64,000 nt of DNA, taken from assembly GCF_000385135.1 (NCBI RefSeq), contig NZ_ARQM01000017.1, positions 1 through 64,000 on the forward strand, read 5' to 3'. This DNA comes from Promicromonospora sukumoe 327MFSha3.1. Lineage in GTDB: Bacteria; Actinomycetota; Actinomycetes; Actinomycetales; Cellulomonadaceae. The position numbers were made by a program, and so were the translations under genes. Of the stretch, positions 1 through 8,538 are shown piece by piece; the stretch's first letter is position 1; each line of letters opens with the position of its first letter. The notes below the pieces were generated by a model, which worked only from the letters and a program-made list of their open reading frames with translations, did not search any database and was not told the origin of the DNA.

Positions 1-1
1 G

Positions 2-1276
2 GACCGCCACGTGCACGACATGGCCGTCACCGACATCGCCGGCGACCTCGGCGTACGCCCCCACGCCGTGACCATGCGACTGCGCCGCGCCGAGGAACGC
101 CTCGCCGGCGCGTTCGCCGCCGCGCACGCCCAGAACGTCAACGAACCCGAGTGCCGCACCACCCGCGCCGCGATGCACGACTACCTCAAAGGACGCCTGC
201 TGCCCCGACGGCAGCGACGCCTGGAGGTCCACATGGACGGCTGCGGGGAATGCACCCGCGCGTTCATCGACGTGCGCGAGGTCTCCTGGATGCTCCGCGA
301 CCTCGGCCAGCACCTCATCGCCGGCGGCGTGGCCACCGGCGCCGTCGGCACCGCCGCCATCGGCACGGCGGGCGGGGCGCTCGGCACGGCCAGGCCGCGT
401 TCGTTCGGCACCAAGCACGCCGCCGTGGCAGCGGGCGTGGTCGCCGCGCTCGTGCTCGGCGCCGGCGCGGCGGCCCTGATCGCCGGCTTGCCCGCCAGCA
501 TGTCCATCCAGGCCGTCGGGGAACCGCCGCCCTCAGGCGGCTCGGACGCTCCCGCAACGAACCCGCCGCGCGATCCGGCGCCGCCGCAGACCGAACCCAC
601 CGACCCTCCACACACCCCGGGGCCTGCCGACGAGAAGTCGCACCCACCCCCGGCGGCCGAGCCGGTCACGGCACCGGTCGCGGCCGTCGAGCCGGCGGCC
701 GTCGCGAAGCCGCACGAGCGTCCCGAGCCCGAGTCCCGCCCCGAGGCGCCGCGGGCGACGCCGGCCCCGGCGGTGGAGAAGCCCAAGCCGGACAAGCCCA
801 AGGAACCGCCCAAGCCGAGCCCTGCCAAGCCGAGCCCGGGGAAGCCCGAGAAGCCGCCGACGTCCGGCCCGCCCGACAAGGGCCACACGGGCGGCCCGCC
901 CGGGAACCCGAGCAACGACCACGGCAAGGGCCCGGGCAAGGACAACAACCAGGGCCCGGGCAAGGGCAACGGGCACGGGCACGGGCACGACAAGGGTCCG
1001 GGGCACGGCAACGGACACGGCAGGGGCCACGACAAGGGTCCGGGCAATGGCCACGGTAAGGGCCAGGGCCCAGGTTCCGGCAACGGCAAGGGCTCAGGCC
1101 ACGGTGCCGGAAACAGCCAGGGTCAGGGTTCGGGTTCCGGCAAGGGCAAGGGTTCGGGCCACGGCAAGGGCCAGAGTGCCGGCAAGGGGCACGGTCACGG
1201 CAACGGTCCTGGCACCGACCACGCCAAGGGTCGGGGTTCGGGCCACGGCAAGGACACCGGGTTCCCTCGCCGCTGA
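2..1276 (+). CDS. Sigma region 4 / zinc-finger / membrane protein with Gly-His-Lys-rich tail (5' partial)
   Basis: The reading frame is open to the left edge, so the start lies upstream and only 424 residues are visible. Residues 1-40 resemble the helix-turn-helix of sigma-70 region 4. Residues 51-84 hold a zf-HC2-like Cys...His-x3-Cys-x2-Cys pattern (C51, H77, C81, C84), the zinc finger typical of ECF anti-sigma factors. A hydrophobic segment at about 140-163 should span the membrane. A Pro-rich stretch (about 175-300) follows, then about 110 residues made almost wholly of Gly, His, Lys, Ser, Asn and Gln in GKG, GHG and GSG patterns. I infer a sigma factor whose own regulatory zinc finger and membrane anchor are fused to it, with the tail outside the cell. 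A sigma region 2 upstream cannot be confirmed. The tail could bind metal or cell-wall polymer; this is speculation. Confidence 0.7.
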   Translation, partial: DRHVHDMAVTDIAGDLGVRPHAVTMRLRRAEERLAGAFAAAHAQNVNEPECRTTRAAMHDYLKGRLLPRRQRRLEVHMDGCGECTRAFIDVREVSWMLRDLGQHLIAGGVATGAVGTAAIGTAGGALGTARPRSFGTKHAAVAAGVVAALVLGAGAAALIAGLPASMSIQAVGEPPPSGGSDAPATNPPRDPAPPQTEPTDPPHTPGPADEKSHPPPAAEPVTAPVAAVEPAAVAKPHERPEPESRPEAPRATPAPAVEKPKPDKPKEPPKPSPAKPSPGKPEKPPTSGPPDKGHTGGPPGNPSNDHGKGPGKDNNQGPGKGNGHGHGHDKGPGHGNGHGRGHDKGPGNGHGKGQGPGSGNGKGSGHGAGNSQGQGSGSGKGKGSGHGKGQSAGKGHGHGNGPGTDHAKGRGSGHGKDTGFPRR

Positions 1277-1318
1277 CCGAGACCGACGCCCCTGCCGAGC
1301 CCTGGTGCTGATCGGCGG

Positions 1319-1397
1319 TCGGCAGTTTGCACGACGGAGTCGGCAGTCGGCATCGAGATCGGCTCAGCCCTGAGCCGACTTCAGTGCCAACTGCCGA
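1319..1397. terminator. Nested inverted repeats between convergent genes
   Basis: An inner hairpin (TCGGCTCAG at 1359-1367, complement at 1370-1378, 2-nt loop) is enclosed by outer 14-nt arms (1319-1332 and 1384-1397) that pair with one mismatch. It lies between the sigma-fusion gene and the ROK gene, which converge, so a bidirectional terminator is the simplest reading. The remaining bases between the two genes show nothing else recognisable. Confidence 0.5.
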
Positions 1398-1426
1398 ACC
1401 TGCCGCGCCACCCGCGGCGCAGCCCC

Positions 1427-2647
1427 CTACTCCCCCTCGACGCTCCCTGGCACGAAGTCCAGCGCCCCCGTCCTGACCCGATCCAGCGCCAGCGTCGACG
1501 CGCCCACGATCACCGCGTCCGCCCCGAACGACGACGCCACAAGCTCCGGCGCCGGCGGGTGCACCATCCCCTCCAGCACGACGGCGGTCCGCCGCAGCAG
1601 GTCTCCCACGACGGGCGCCACGCCGCCCGCCACGATGATCCGGTCCACGTCGAGCATCCCGTCGATGACCGCGCACACCCGGGCGAGCCGGTCTGCCAGC
1701 CGGTCCACCACGGCGACCGCGCCGACGTCGCCGTCCGCGGCCGCCGCGAACACCGCGGGGGCGTCGATCGCGTCCACGGCGAGGGCGCCCAGCGTGCTGT
1801 CCGCGGGCAGGTCGCCGGACTCGCGCGCCTCCCGTCCCCAGGTACGCGCGAGGTAGCCGATGCCGTGCGGGCTGCCGACGCCGACCACGTAGTCGAGCAG
1901 CCGCATCTCGCCGGCGCCGCCGTAGCTGCCGCGCACCAGGGCGCCGTCCACCACGATGCCGGCACCGAACCGCTCCCCGGACAGCAGCGCCGCGAACGAC
2001 CGGGCGTCGTGCCCGGCCCCGAGGGCGCGCTCGGCGTGCGCGGCGAGGTTGGCGTCGTTCTCGACGGTCGTGTGCCAGCCGCGCTCCCGGAAGTGCGCGG
2101 CGAAGCCGGGGTTCATGCGCGCCCAGAACTCGTTCTGCCCCGGCGGCGAGGCGCCGTCCACGTCGGTCTGCGCCGGCACGCCGACGGCGATCGCCAGCAC
2201 GCGCGCCGGGTCGACGCCGCCCGACGCGAGCGCCTCCTCGATCGTCGTGTCGGTGAGGGCGAGCCGGTCGGCCGCGTTGTCGTGCTCCGGGTCGATCGGG
2301 TGCTCCTGCCGGCCCACCTCGGCGCCGCGCAGGTCGCAGACCGTGGCGAGCACGCGGTGCTGGCCGGCGTCGACCCCGACCACGTACCCGGCGTCGGCCC
2401 GCAGCCGGTAGAGGCGGGCGGGCCGGCCCTTGCCGAGGGCCTCGGGCACGCGCTCGACCTCGCGCATCCAGCCGAGCTCGATCAGCTCCGCGCACCGGCT
2501 GATCACGGTGGAGCGCGTGAGCCCGGTGGCCTCCATCGCCTCGGTGGCGGTGAAGACGTCGTGGTCCCAGGCGAACTCGAGCACGCCCACGGTGTTGATG
2601 CGTCTCAGCAGTCCGGACGACGACCCGCTCTGGGGTGCTCGACTCAC
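1427..2647 (-). CDS. ROK family transcriptional regulator
   Basis: A 406-residue protein with an N-terminal winged-helix DNA-binding segment (about residues 15-75, including TEAMEATGLTRSTVISRCAE). The ROK sugar-kinase-like fold follows: VVGVDAGQHRVLATVCD at about 90 begins the ATPase-like half, and GERFGAGIVVDGALVRG plus GGAGEM follow. The zinc-binding CGxxGC motif typical of many ROK proteins is not evident. NagC/XylR-type ROK repressors sense a sugar or sugar phosphate. It is divergent from the CUT1 operon that begins at 2777, and a strong palindrome lies between them, so it very likely represses that operon and itself. The GTG/ATG start at 2647 places the helix-turn-helix at the usual distance from the N-terminus. 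Confidence 0.85.
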   Translation of the reverse strand: MSRAPQSGSSSGLLRRINTVGVLEFAWDHDVFTATEAMEATGLTRSTVISRCAELIELGWMREVERVPEALGKGRPARLYRLRADAGYVVGVDAGQHRVLATVCDLRGAEVGRQEHPIDPEHDNAADRLALTDTTIEEALASGGVDPARVLAIAVGVPAQTDVDGASPPGQNEFWARMNPGFAAHFRERGWHTTVENDANLAAHAERALGAGHDARSFAALLSGERFGAGIVVDGALVRGSYGGAGEMRLLDYVVGVGSPHGIGYLARTWGREARESGDLPADSTLGALAVDAIDAPAVFAAAADGDVGAVAVVDRLADRLARVCAVIDGMLDVDRIIVAGGVAPVVGDLLRRTAVVLEGMVHPPAPELVASSFGADAVIVGASTLALDRVRTGALDFVPGSVEGE

Positions 2648-2673
2648 GCTTGACCTTTCGTGCTCGACCCTGG

Positions 2674-2705
2674 ATGCTTAATCCAAGCATTAAATCTAAT
2701 GCTTG
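2674..2705. promoter_or_regulatory. Probable ROK operator
   Basis: CAAGCATTA (2684-2692), a 4-nt spacer and TAATGCTTG (2697-2705) form a perfect 9-bp inverted repeat. An extra half-site-like ATGCTTA lies at 2674-2680. The block is strikingly AT-rich for this genome and sits in the divergent promoter region between the ROK gene and the importer operon. Confidence 0.7.
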
Positions 2706-2776
2706 CATAAACTCGGTGAGGCTGGAGCAGTCCTCCCCGAGCAGCAGGTGGAAGACACCCTCCGGGAGACAACGAC

Positions 2777-4051
2777 GTGCCCAGAACCCCATTGTCCATG
2801 CCGCCGCCCCTGTCGCGGCGCGCCTTCCTGACCGCCGCGGCGGCGGGCGCCGTCGGCCTCGGCCTGAGCGGCTGCGCGAGCGACGACCGCGCCATAGTGC
2901 GGTTCCACAGCTCCAAGCCCGAGTCCATCCCGTACTTCCGGGAGCTGGTCGCGCGGTACAACCAGGAGCAGTCCGCGGCCCGCGTGGTGCTCGACACCGC
3001 CACCAACCTCCAGGCGGCGTTCCTGCGCGGCAGCCCGCCCGACGTCGGCTGCCTGAACTACAACATGGAGATGGCGCGCTTCATGGAGCGCGGCGTGCTC
3101 AGCGACCTCTCCGACATGCCGGAGGCCGGGCGCATCCGCCCCGAGGTGCAGCAGCTCGCCGACCAGTACGCGACCTTCCCCGGCCGCACGAACGTGCTCC
3201 CCTTCTCGGTCGCCGCCGAGTCGGTCATCTACAACAGGGCGATCTTCGACGAGCACGGCGTCGAGGTGCCGACCACCTGGACCGGGTTCCTCGCGGCGTG
3301 CGAGACCTTCCAGGCCGCCGGCGTCGCGCCGCTGTACGGCACGTTCAAGGACAACTGGACGCTCGCGCAGGGCATGTTCGACTACGCGCTCGGCGGCCTG
3401 ATCGACGTCCCGGAGTTCTTCGCCGCGATCACCGAGCTCGGCACCGCGGTGGGACCGGACTCTCCGCGCTCCTTTCAGCGCGACTTCCTGGAGCCGATGG
3501 AGCGCATGCGCGAGCTCGTGCCCTTCCACCAGGCCGACGCCGCCAGCCGCGCGTACCCCGACGGCAACCTCGCGTTCGCGCGCGGCGAGGCCGCCATGTA
3601 CCTCCAGGGGCCGTGGGTGTTCGGCGAGCTCGCCAAGACCGACCCCGACCTCAGCCTCGGCACCTTCCCGCTGCCCATGACGGAGGACCCGGACGACCGC
3701 AAGGTGCGCGTGAACCTGGACCTGGCCCTGTGGATCCCCGAGGGGTCGCGCCAGCAGGAGGCGGCACGCGACTTCGTCGCCTACCTCATGCGGGCCGAGC
3801 AGATGGACGACTTCAACGCGCAGTTCCTGGGCTTCGGCACCACGACGGACGCCGCCCCCGCGACCGACGAGCGCATCCAGGACATGCAGGAGTTCTACGA
3901 CGACGGCCGGTTCTACCTCGGCCCGTCCCAGCTCGTACCGCTGGCGATCCCGCTGGCCAACCACGTCCAGTCGATGGTGCTGGGCGCCGACCTCCGTTCG
4001 ACGCTCGCGGGCGTGGACGCCGACTGGGCGCGACTCGCGTTCCGCGCTTGA
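2777..4051 (+). CDS. CUT1 sugar ABC importer, substrate-binding lipoprotein (cluster A)
   Basis: A 424-residue extracellular solute-binding protein of the MalE/family-1 type. The N-terminus has a twin-arginine motif (SRRAFLTAA, residues 13-21), a hydrophobic stretch and a lipobox ending in C34 (GLSGC). It is therefore probably exported folded by Tat and lipid-anchored outside the membrane. The mature part starts with IVRFHSSKPES and contains the PWVFGELAKTDPDLS hinge-type segment typical of the family. The GTG start has GGGAG eight bases upstream; an ATG at residue 8 is an alternative. It is first in an operon with two permeases and a GH13 glucosidase, so an alpha-glucoside or malto-oligosaccharide ligand is the likely cargo, as inference. 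Confidence 0.88.
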   Translation: MPRTPLSMPPPLSRRAFLTAAAAGAVGLGLSGCASDDRAIVRFHSSKPESIPYFRELVARYNQEQSAARVVLDTATNLQAAFLRGSPPDVGCLNYNMEMARFMERGVLSDLSDMPEAGRIRPEVQQLADQYATFPGRTNVLPFSVAAESVIYNRAIFDEHGVEVPTTWTGFLAACETFQAAGVAPLYGTFKDNWTLAQGMFDYALGGLIDVPEFFAAITELGTAVGPDSPRSFQRDFLEPMERMRELVPFHQADAASRAYPDGNLAFARGEAAMYLQGPWVFGELAKTDPDLSLGTFPLPMTEDPDDRKVRVNLDLALWIPEGSRQQEAARDFVAYLMRAEQMDDFNAQFLGFGTTTDAAPATDERIQDMQEFYDDGRFYLGPSQLVPLAIPLANHVQSMVLGADLRSTLAGVDADWARLAFRA

Positions 4052-4062
4052 GAGGCAGGACC

Positions 4063-4944
4063 ATGACGACGACCGCACCGGTCATCCGCCGCCGGATGGA
4101 TCCCGTGTACCTCTGGATCATCATCCCCACCCTCGCCCTGTTCACCCTGGCCATCACGCTGCCCACGGTCATGGGGCTCTTCATGAGCTTCACGAACTCG
4201 ATCGGGTTCGGCACCTGGGAGTTCATCGGGCTGAACAACTACGTCGCGATCTTCCAGGACCCGGCGATCCTGCAGAGCTACGCCTTCACGTTCGGCTTCG
4301 CGATCGTCACCGTGCTCGCGGTGAACGTCCTGGCGTTCCTGCTGGCGCTCGGCCTGACGGCGCGCATCCGGGCACTGACGGCGCTGCGCGCGATCTTCGT
4401 GCTGCCGATGGTCATCTCCGGCATCGTGATCGCGTACGTGTTCAACTTCCTGTTCTCGAACTCGCTGCCCGCCCTCGGCACGGCGCTCGGCATCCCCTGG
4501 CTCTCGACGAGCGTGCTGGTCAACCCCGACCTCGCGTGGGTCGCCATCGTGATCGTGACGACGTGGAGCGCCATCCCCGGCACCCTGCTCATCTACATCG
4601 CGGGCCTGGTCACGGTGCCTCGCGAGGTCTACGAGGCCGCCGACATCGACGGCGCCACGCCCCTGCGGCGCCTCACGCACATCACGCTGCCGCTCGTGGC
4701 CGGCTACGTCGCGATCAACATGATCCTCGGCGTCAAGAACTTCCTGAACGCCTACGAGATCATCGTCGGCCTGACCGACGGCGGCCCCGGCACCAGCACC
4801 CGGAGCATCGCGATGACCATCTTCACCGGCTTCTCCGGCGGCGACTACGCCTTCCAGATGGCGAACGCGGCGATCTTCTTCCTGATCGTCGTCGCGATCA
4901 CCCTGGTCCAGCTCCGGTTCACGCAGCGAGGAGAGAAGGCATGA
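4063..4944 (+). CDS. CUT1 sugar ABC importer permease, MalF type (cluster A)
   Basis: A 293-residue integral membrane protein with about six hydrophobic segments, beginning YLWIIIPTLALFTLAITLP near residue 15. The EAA loop that docks the ATPase is seen as VPREVYEAADIDGATPLRR at about 186-204. The ATG start follows AGGCAGG and lies 11 nt after the binding-protein stop. The stop overlaps the next permease start as ATGA. It pairs with the following gene to form the membrane channel. Confidence 0.9.
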   Translation: MTTTAPVIRRRMDPVYLWIIIPTLALFTLAITLPTVMGLFMSFTNSIGFGTWEFIGLNNYVAIFQDPAILQSYAFTFGFAIVTVLAVNVLAFLLALGLTARIRALTALRAIFVLPMVISGIVIAYVFNFLFSNSLPALGTALGIPWLSTSVLVNPDLAWVAIVIVTTWSAIPGTLLIYIAGLVTVPREVYEAADIDGATPLRRLTHITLPLVAGYVAINMILGVKNFLNAYEIIVGLTDGGPGTSTRSIAMTIFTGFSGGDYAFQMANAAIFFLIVVAITLVQLRFTQRGEKA

Positions 4945-5768
4945 TCCGCCACGAGCGCACGAGCTGGAGCGCGACGGTCCTGCTCTCGGTCGCCGCCCTG
5001 TCCGTCCTGGTGCCCCTGTACGTGACCGTCACCATGGCGCTCAAGACGAACCAGCAGGCCGTGGACGGCAACGCGTTCTCGCTGCCGTGGCCGCTGAGCT
5101 GGGACAACTTCGCCGAGGCCTGGACCCTGACGAACTTCCCGCGCGCGCTGGGTGTCTCGGTGTTCATCACCGTGCTCGCCGTCGTCGGCAACGTGCTGCT
5201 GTCCAGCCTGTTCGCCTTCGCGCTCGCCCGGAACTGGGAGCGGCGCTGGGTGCGCCTGGCGTTCTACTACGTGCTGGCCGCGCTGTTCGTGCCGTTCCCC
5301 GTGGTCGCCCTGCCGCAGGTGCAGCTCACCGGTAACCTCGGGCTGGACAACCCGGTGGGCGTCGTCGCGCTGCACATCGCGTTCGGCCTGTCGTTCAACA
5401 CGCTCCTGTTCACAGCCTTCCTGCGGTCCGTGCCCGCGGAGCTCGAGGAGAGCGCCCGCCTCGACGGCGCCACGACCATGCAGACGTTCTGGCGGCTCGT
5501 CTTCCCGCTGCTGGCCCCGATGAGCGCCACCGTCGCGATCTTCTCGTTCCTGGGCTCGTGGAACGACTTCATGATGCCGTCGCTGATCATCGCCGACCCG
5601 TCGCTGCAGACCGTGCCCGTGGTGCAGAAGATCTTCCAGACGCAGTTCTCCAGCAACTACAACATCTCGTTCGCGTCCTACCTGATGGCCATGGCCCCCG
5701 CGATCCTCGCCTACGTGTTCACGCAGCGCTGGGTCATCGCGGGCGTCACCCAGGGCGCGATCAAGTGA
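4941..5768 (+). CDS. CUT1 sugar ABC importer permease, MalG type (cluster A)
   Basis: A 275-residue membrane protein with six predicted transmembrane segments and the EAA loop VPAELEESARLDGATTMQ. The start overlaps the preceding stop by four bases (ATGA), implying translational coupling, and GAGGAGAG precedes it. No ATPase gene follows; the next gene is a glycosidase, so the importer must borrow an ATPase encoded elsewhere. Confidence 0.9.
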   Translation: MIRHERTSWSATVLLSVAALSVLVPLYVTVTMALKTNQQAVDGNAFSLPWPLSWDNFAEAWTLTNFPRALGVSVFITVLAVVGNVLLSSLFAFALARNWERRWVRLAFYYVLAALFVPFPVVALPQVQLTGNLGLDNPVGVVALHIAFGLSFNTLLFTAFLRSVPAELEESARLDGATTMQTFWRLVFPLLAPMSATVAIFSFLGSWNDFMMPSLIIADPSLQTVPVVQKIFQTQFSSNYNISFASYLMAMAPAILAYVFTQRWVIAGVTQGAIK

Positions 5769-5800
5769 CCCAGTCCCCGAACAGCAAAGGATCGAGCACC

Positions 5801-7459
5801 GTGACCGACACCCTCGCCGAGCAGCAGCTCCTCGTCGACGACCCCACCTGGTGGCGGCAGGCCACCGTCTACCAGATCTACCCGCGCAGCTTCGCCGACG
5901 CGAACGGCGACGGGATCGGCGACCTGCGCGGCATCATCTCGCGGGTGCCGTACCTGCAGCGGCTCGGCGTCGACGCCGTCTGGCTGAGCCCCTTCTACCC
6001 GTCGGCCCTGGCCGACGGCGGGTACGACGTCGCCGACTACCGCGACGTCGACCCGCGGATCGGCACGCTGGAGGAGTTCGACCAGATGGTCGAGGCGCTG
6101 CACGGCGCCGGCATCCGCGTGATCGTCGACATCGTGCCCAACCACTCCTCGGACCTGCACGTCTGGTTCCAGCAGGCGCTGGCCGCGGCGCCCGGCAGCC
6201 CCGAGCGGGAGCGGTACGTCTTCCGCGACGGCCTGGGCGAGGACGGCTCGCAGCCGCCGGCCGACTGGACCAGCATCTTCGGCGGACCGTCCTGGACGCG
6301 CGTGCCCGACGGCCAGTGGTACCTGCACCTGTTCGCCAAGGAGCAGCCGGACTTCAACTGGGACAACCCCGAGGTCCGCGAGGACTTCCACCAGACCCTG
6401 CGGTTCTGGTCGGACCGGGGCGTGGACGGGTTCCGCATCGACGTCGCGCACGGCCTGACCAAGGACCTCGCCGAGAACCTGCCGTCGCAGGCCGAGCTGG
6501 ACGCCATCACCGAGCCCGGCGCGCACCCCCTGTGGGACCGCGACGAGGTGCACGAGATCTACGCCGGCTGGCGCAAGGTCTTCGACGAGTACACCCCGCC
6601 GCGCATCGCCGTGGCCGAGGCCTGGGTCGACACGCCCCGCCGGCCCCGGTACGCGAGCGCCGACGGCCTGGGCCAGGCGTTCAACTTCGACCTGCTGGAG
6701 GCCGACTTCGACGCGGCCCAGTTCCGGAAGATCATCACGGACAACCTGGCGCTGTCCGCGGCGTCCGGCTCGTCGACGACGTGGGTGTTCTCCAACCACG
6801 ACGTCGTGCGGCACGCCACCCGCTACGCCCTGCCACCGCGCGACGGCAAGCCGGGCAAGCAGGGCCGGGACTGGCTGCTGTCGGGCGGCACCGAGCCCAC
6901 CGCCGACGTCGAGCTGGGCCTGCGCCGGGCGCGGGCCGCGACGCTGCTCATGCTGGGCCTGCCGGGCAGCGCGTACCTGTACCAGGGCGAGGAGCTCGGG
7001 CTGCCCGAGGTCGCCGACATCCCGGCGGAACAGCACCAGGACCCGGCGTTCTTCCGGAACCCGGGCGTGGACCCGGGCCGCGACGGCTGCCGGGTGCCGC
7101 TGCCGTGGACGCGCGGGGGCTCCTCGTTCGGCTTCGGCCCGGCCGGGGCGCACCTGCCGCAGCCCGCGGGCTACGGCGAGCTGTCGGTCGAGGCGCAGGA
7201 CGGCGTCGCGGGCTCGACGCTCGAGCTGTACCGGTCGGCGCTCGCTCTGCGGCACGAGCTCCAGTCGGACGAGACGCTGGAGTGGGTGGAGGCGCCCGAC
7301 GACGTCGTGCACTTCGTGCGGCCGGGCGGCTGGCACGTGGTGACCAACTTCGCCGCGGAGCCGCAGGCGCTGCCCGCCGGCGAGGTGCTGGTCACCAGCG
7401 AGCCGCTGGCCGACGGCCTGCTGCCGAGCGCGACGACGGCGTGGGTCCGGACGAGGTAA
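5801..7459 (+). CDS. GH13 alpha-glucosidase (oligo-1,6-glucosidase/alpha-glucosidase type)
   Basis: A 552-residue cytoplasmic glycoside hydrolase with no signal peptide. The N-terminus WWRQATVYQIYPRSFAD and the segment DGIGDLRGI are diagnostic of the GH13 alpha-glucosidase/oligo-1,6-glucosidase group. Conserved region I is DIVPNHSSD. The nucleophile is D214 in GFRIDVAH, the acid/base E273 in AVAEAW, and the transition-state Asp D334 in FSNHDVV. It should release glucose from imported alpha-glucosides. The GTG start at 5801 has AAAGG ten bases upstream. An in-frame GTG at 5765, overlapping the permease stop, would add 12 residues. It is last in the cluster A operon and is followed by a strong hairpin. 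Confidence 0.9.
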   Translation: MTDTLAEQQLLVDDPTWWRQATVYQIYPRSFADANGDGIGDLRGIISRVPYLQRLGVDAVWLSPFYPSALADGGYDVADYRDVDPRIGTLEEFDQMVEALHGAGIRVIVDIVPNHSSDLHVWFQQALAAAPGSPERERYVFRDGLGEDGSQPPADWTSIFGGPSWTRVPDGQWYLHLFAKEQPDFNWDNPEVREDFHQTLRFWSDRGVDGFRIDVAHGLTKDLAENLPSQAELDAITEPGAHPLWDRDEVHEIYAGWRKVFDEYTPPRIAVAEAWVDTPRRPRYASADGLGQAFNFDLLEADFDAAQFRKIITDNLALSAASGSSTTWVFSNHDVVRHATRYALPPRDGKPGKQGRDWLLSGGTEPTADVELGLRRARAATLLMLGLPGSAYLYQGEELGLPEVADIPAEQHQDPAFFRNPGVDPGRDGCRVPLPWTRGGSSFGFGPAGAHLPQPAGYGELSVEAQDGVAGSTLELYRSALALRHELQSDETLEWVEAPDDVVHFVRPGGWHVVTNFAAEPQALPAGEVLVTSEPLADGLLPSATTAWVRTR

Positions 7460-7477
7460 CCCCGCGCGGCGCCACGT

Positions 7478-7530
7478 GACCATGCGGCTGCTGCCAGGAC
7501 GGAGCTCGTCCTGGCAGCAGCCGCATGGTC
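7478..7530. terminator. Bidirectional terminator hairpin
   Basis: A perfect inverted repeat with arms at 7478-7500 and 7508-7530 (23 bp, extendable by one pair), around a GAGCT-centred loop. It lies between the convergent GH13 and GH130 genes and can serve both. Confidence 0.8.
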
Positions 7531-7544
7531 GCTGGTGAGCCCCG

Positions 7545-8531
7545 TCAGACCCCCAGCGTCGCGCCCCAGGGCCGCTCGGGGTCGTGCACGGCCACGGCGA
7601 GCGTCGTGTCCGACTGGCCGTAGTACGCGAGCCACCTTCCCTGGAACTGCACCAGCCCCTCGACGAACGTCACGTTGGACACCAGCCCGTTGCGGTCCTC
7701 GAAGGTCTGCGGCTTGAGCCACGGCTCCTGGAGCCGGGCGAGCACCCGCGTCGGGTTGTCGGGGTCGATCGCGATCTGGCCGCACCGGTAGTCGACGTCG
7801 ACGCTGCCGTCGGGGTTGATGACGCGCGTCGCCCCGTTGGTGAGCATGACGAGCAGACCGTTCTCGGTCAGCACCGGTGACGTGCCGATCTCGACGAGGT
7901 CGGCGTCGAAGGACCCCGGTGTCGGCGAGTACATGGGCTCGGTGTCGGGGGTGCCGGGCGTCCAGTGGATCAGGTCCTCGCTGGTGGCCCAGTAGATGGC
8001 GCCCTCGCCGAAGTACATCCACCACTTGCCCTGCATCCGCGCCGGGACGATGACGCCGGCCTTGGACCAGTTGAAGCCGCGCGGGTCCACGGTGGCGAAG
8101 GTGTCGAACGACTCGAACATCGGCCCGTGCTTGGTCCAGTCGTGCAGGTCGGTCGACGTCGCCAGGCAGAGCTGGGCGCTGTGCCGGTCCCAGCCGGTGT
8201 AGGTGAGGTAGAACGTGCCGTCGATGTACGCGATGCGCGGGTCCTCGCACCCGTAGCGCTCGTAGTCCTCGGACGGCGACAGGATGGGCTCGGCCTCGCG
8301 CTCGAAGTGGAAGCCGTCGCTGCTCCGGGCCAGCCCGATGTGGGACACGATGTCCTCGGCGTGCGCGCGGTACAGGAGCACCACCTCGTCGTCGACCACC
8401 AGGGCGGCCGGGTTGTAGAGGTTCGCCGACTCCCAGGTGCCGCCGCGCGGGCGCAGGATCGGGTTGTGCTCGTAGGGGACGAACGGTCCGAGCGGGAACG
8501 TTGCGTGGGTGAACATGCTGGTGACGTCCAT
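7545..8531 (-). CDS. GH130 mannoside phosphorylase/hydrolase family protein
   Basis: A 328-residue five-bladed beta-propeller enzyme of family GH130. NPILRP (residues 23-28), the NLYNPAA block near 38-43 and CEDPR at 95-99 are hallmarks; the Asp in EDPR (D97) is the proton donor in this family. Known members phosphorolyse or hydrolyse beta-mannosides. The sequence alone does not let me choose the linkage or decide phosphorylase versus hydrolase. It is cytoplasmic and lies last in the minus-strand operon LacI, binding protein, two permeases, so it probably acts on the imported sugar. The ribosome-binding site ahead of the ATG is weak. Confidence 0.85.
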   Translation of the reverse strand: MDVTSMFTHATFPLGPFVPYEHNPILRPRGGTWESANLYNPAALVVDDEVVLLYRAHAEDIVSHIGLARSSDGFHFEREAEPILSPSEDYERYGCEDPRIAYIDGTFYLTYTGWDRHSAQLCLATSTDLHDWTKHGPMFESFDTFATVDPRGFNWSKAGVIVPARMQGKWWMYFGEGAIYWATSEDLIHWTPGTPDTEPMYSPTPGSFDADLVEIGTSPVLTENGLLVMLTNGATRVINPDGSVDVDYRCGQIAIDPDNPTRVLARLQEPWLKPQTFEDRNGLVSNVTFVEGLVQFQGRWLAYYGQSDTTLAVAVHDPERPWGATLGV

Positions 8532-8538
8532 ATGTGGG

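Noticed and set aside
918-1255. CRISPR-like periodic repeats
   Set aside because: The units are short, irregular and encode the Gly/His/Lys protein tail; there are no spacers of regular length and no cas genes.
666-2792. Very long minus-strand open frame across the sigma-fusion gene
   Set aside because: It is an antisense shadow of high-GC coding DNA and has low-complexity Arg/Pro/Gly composition with no domain.
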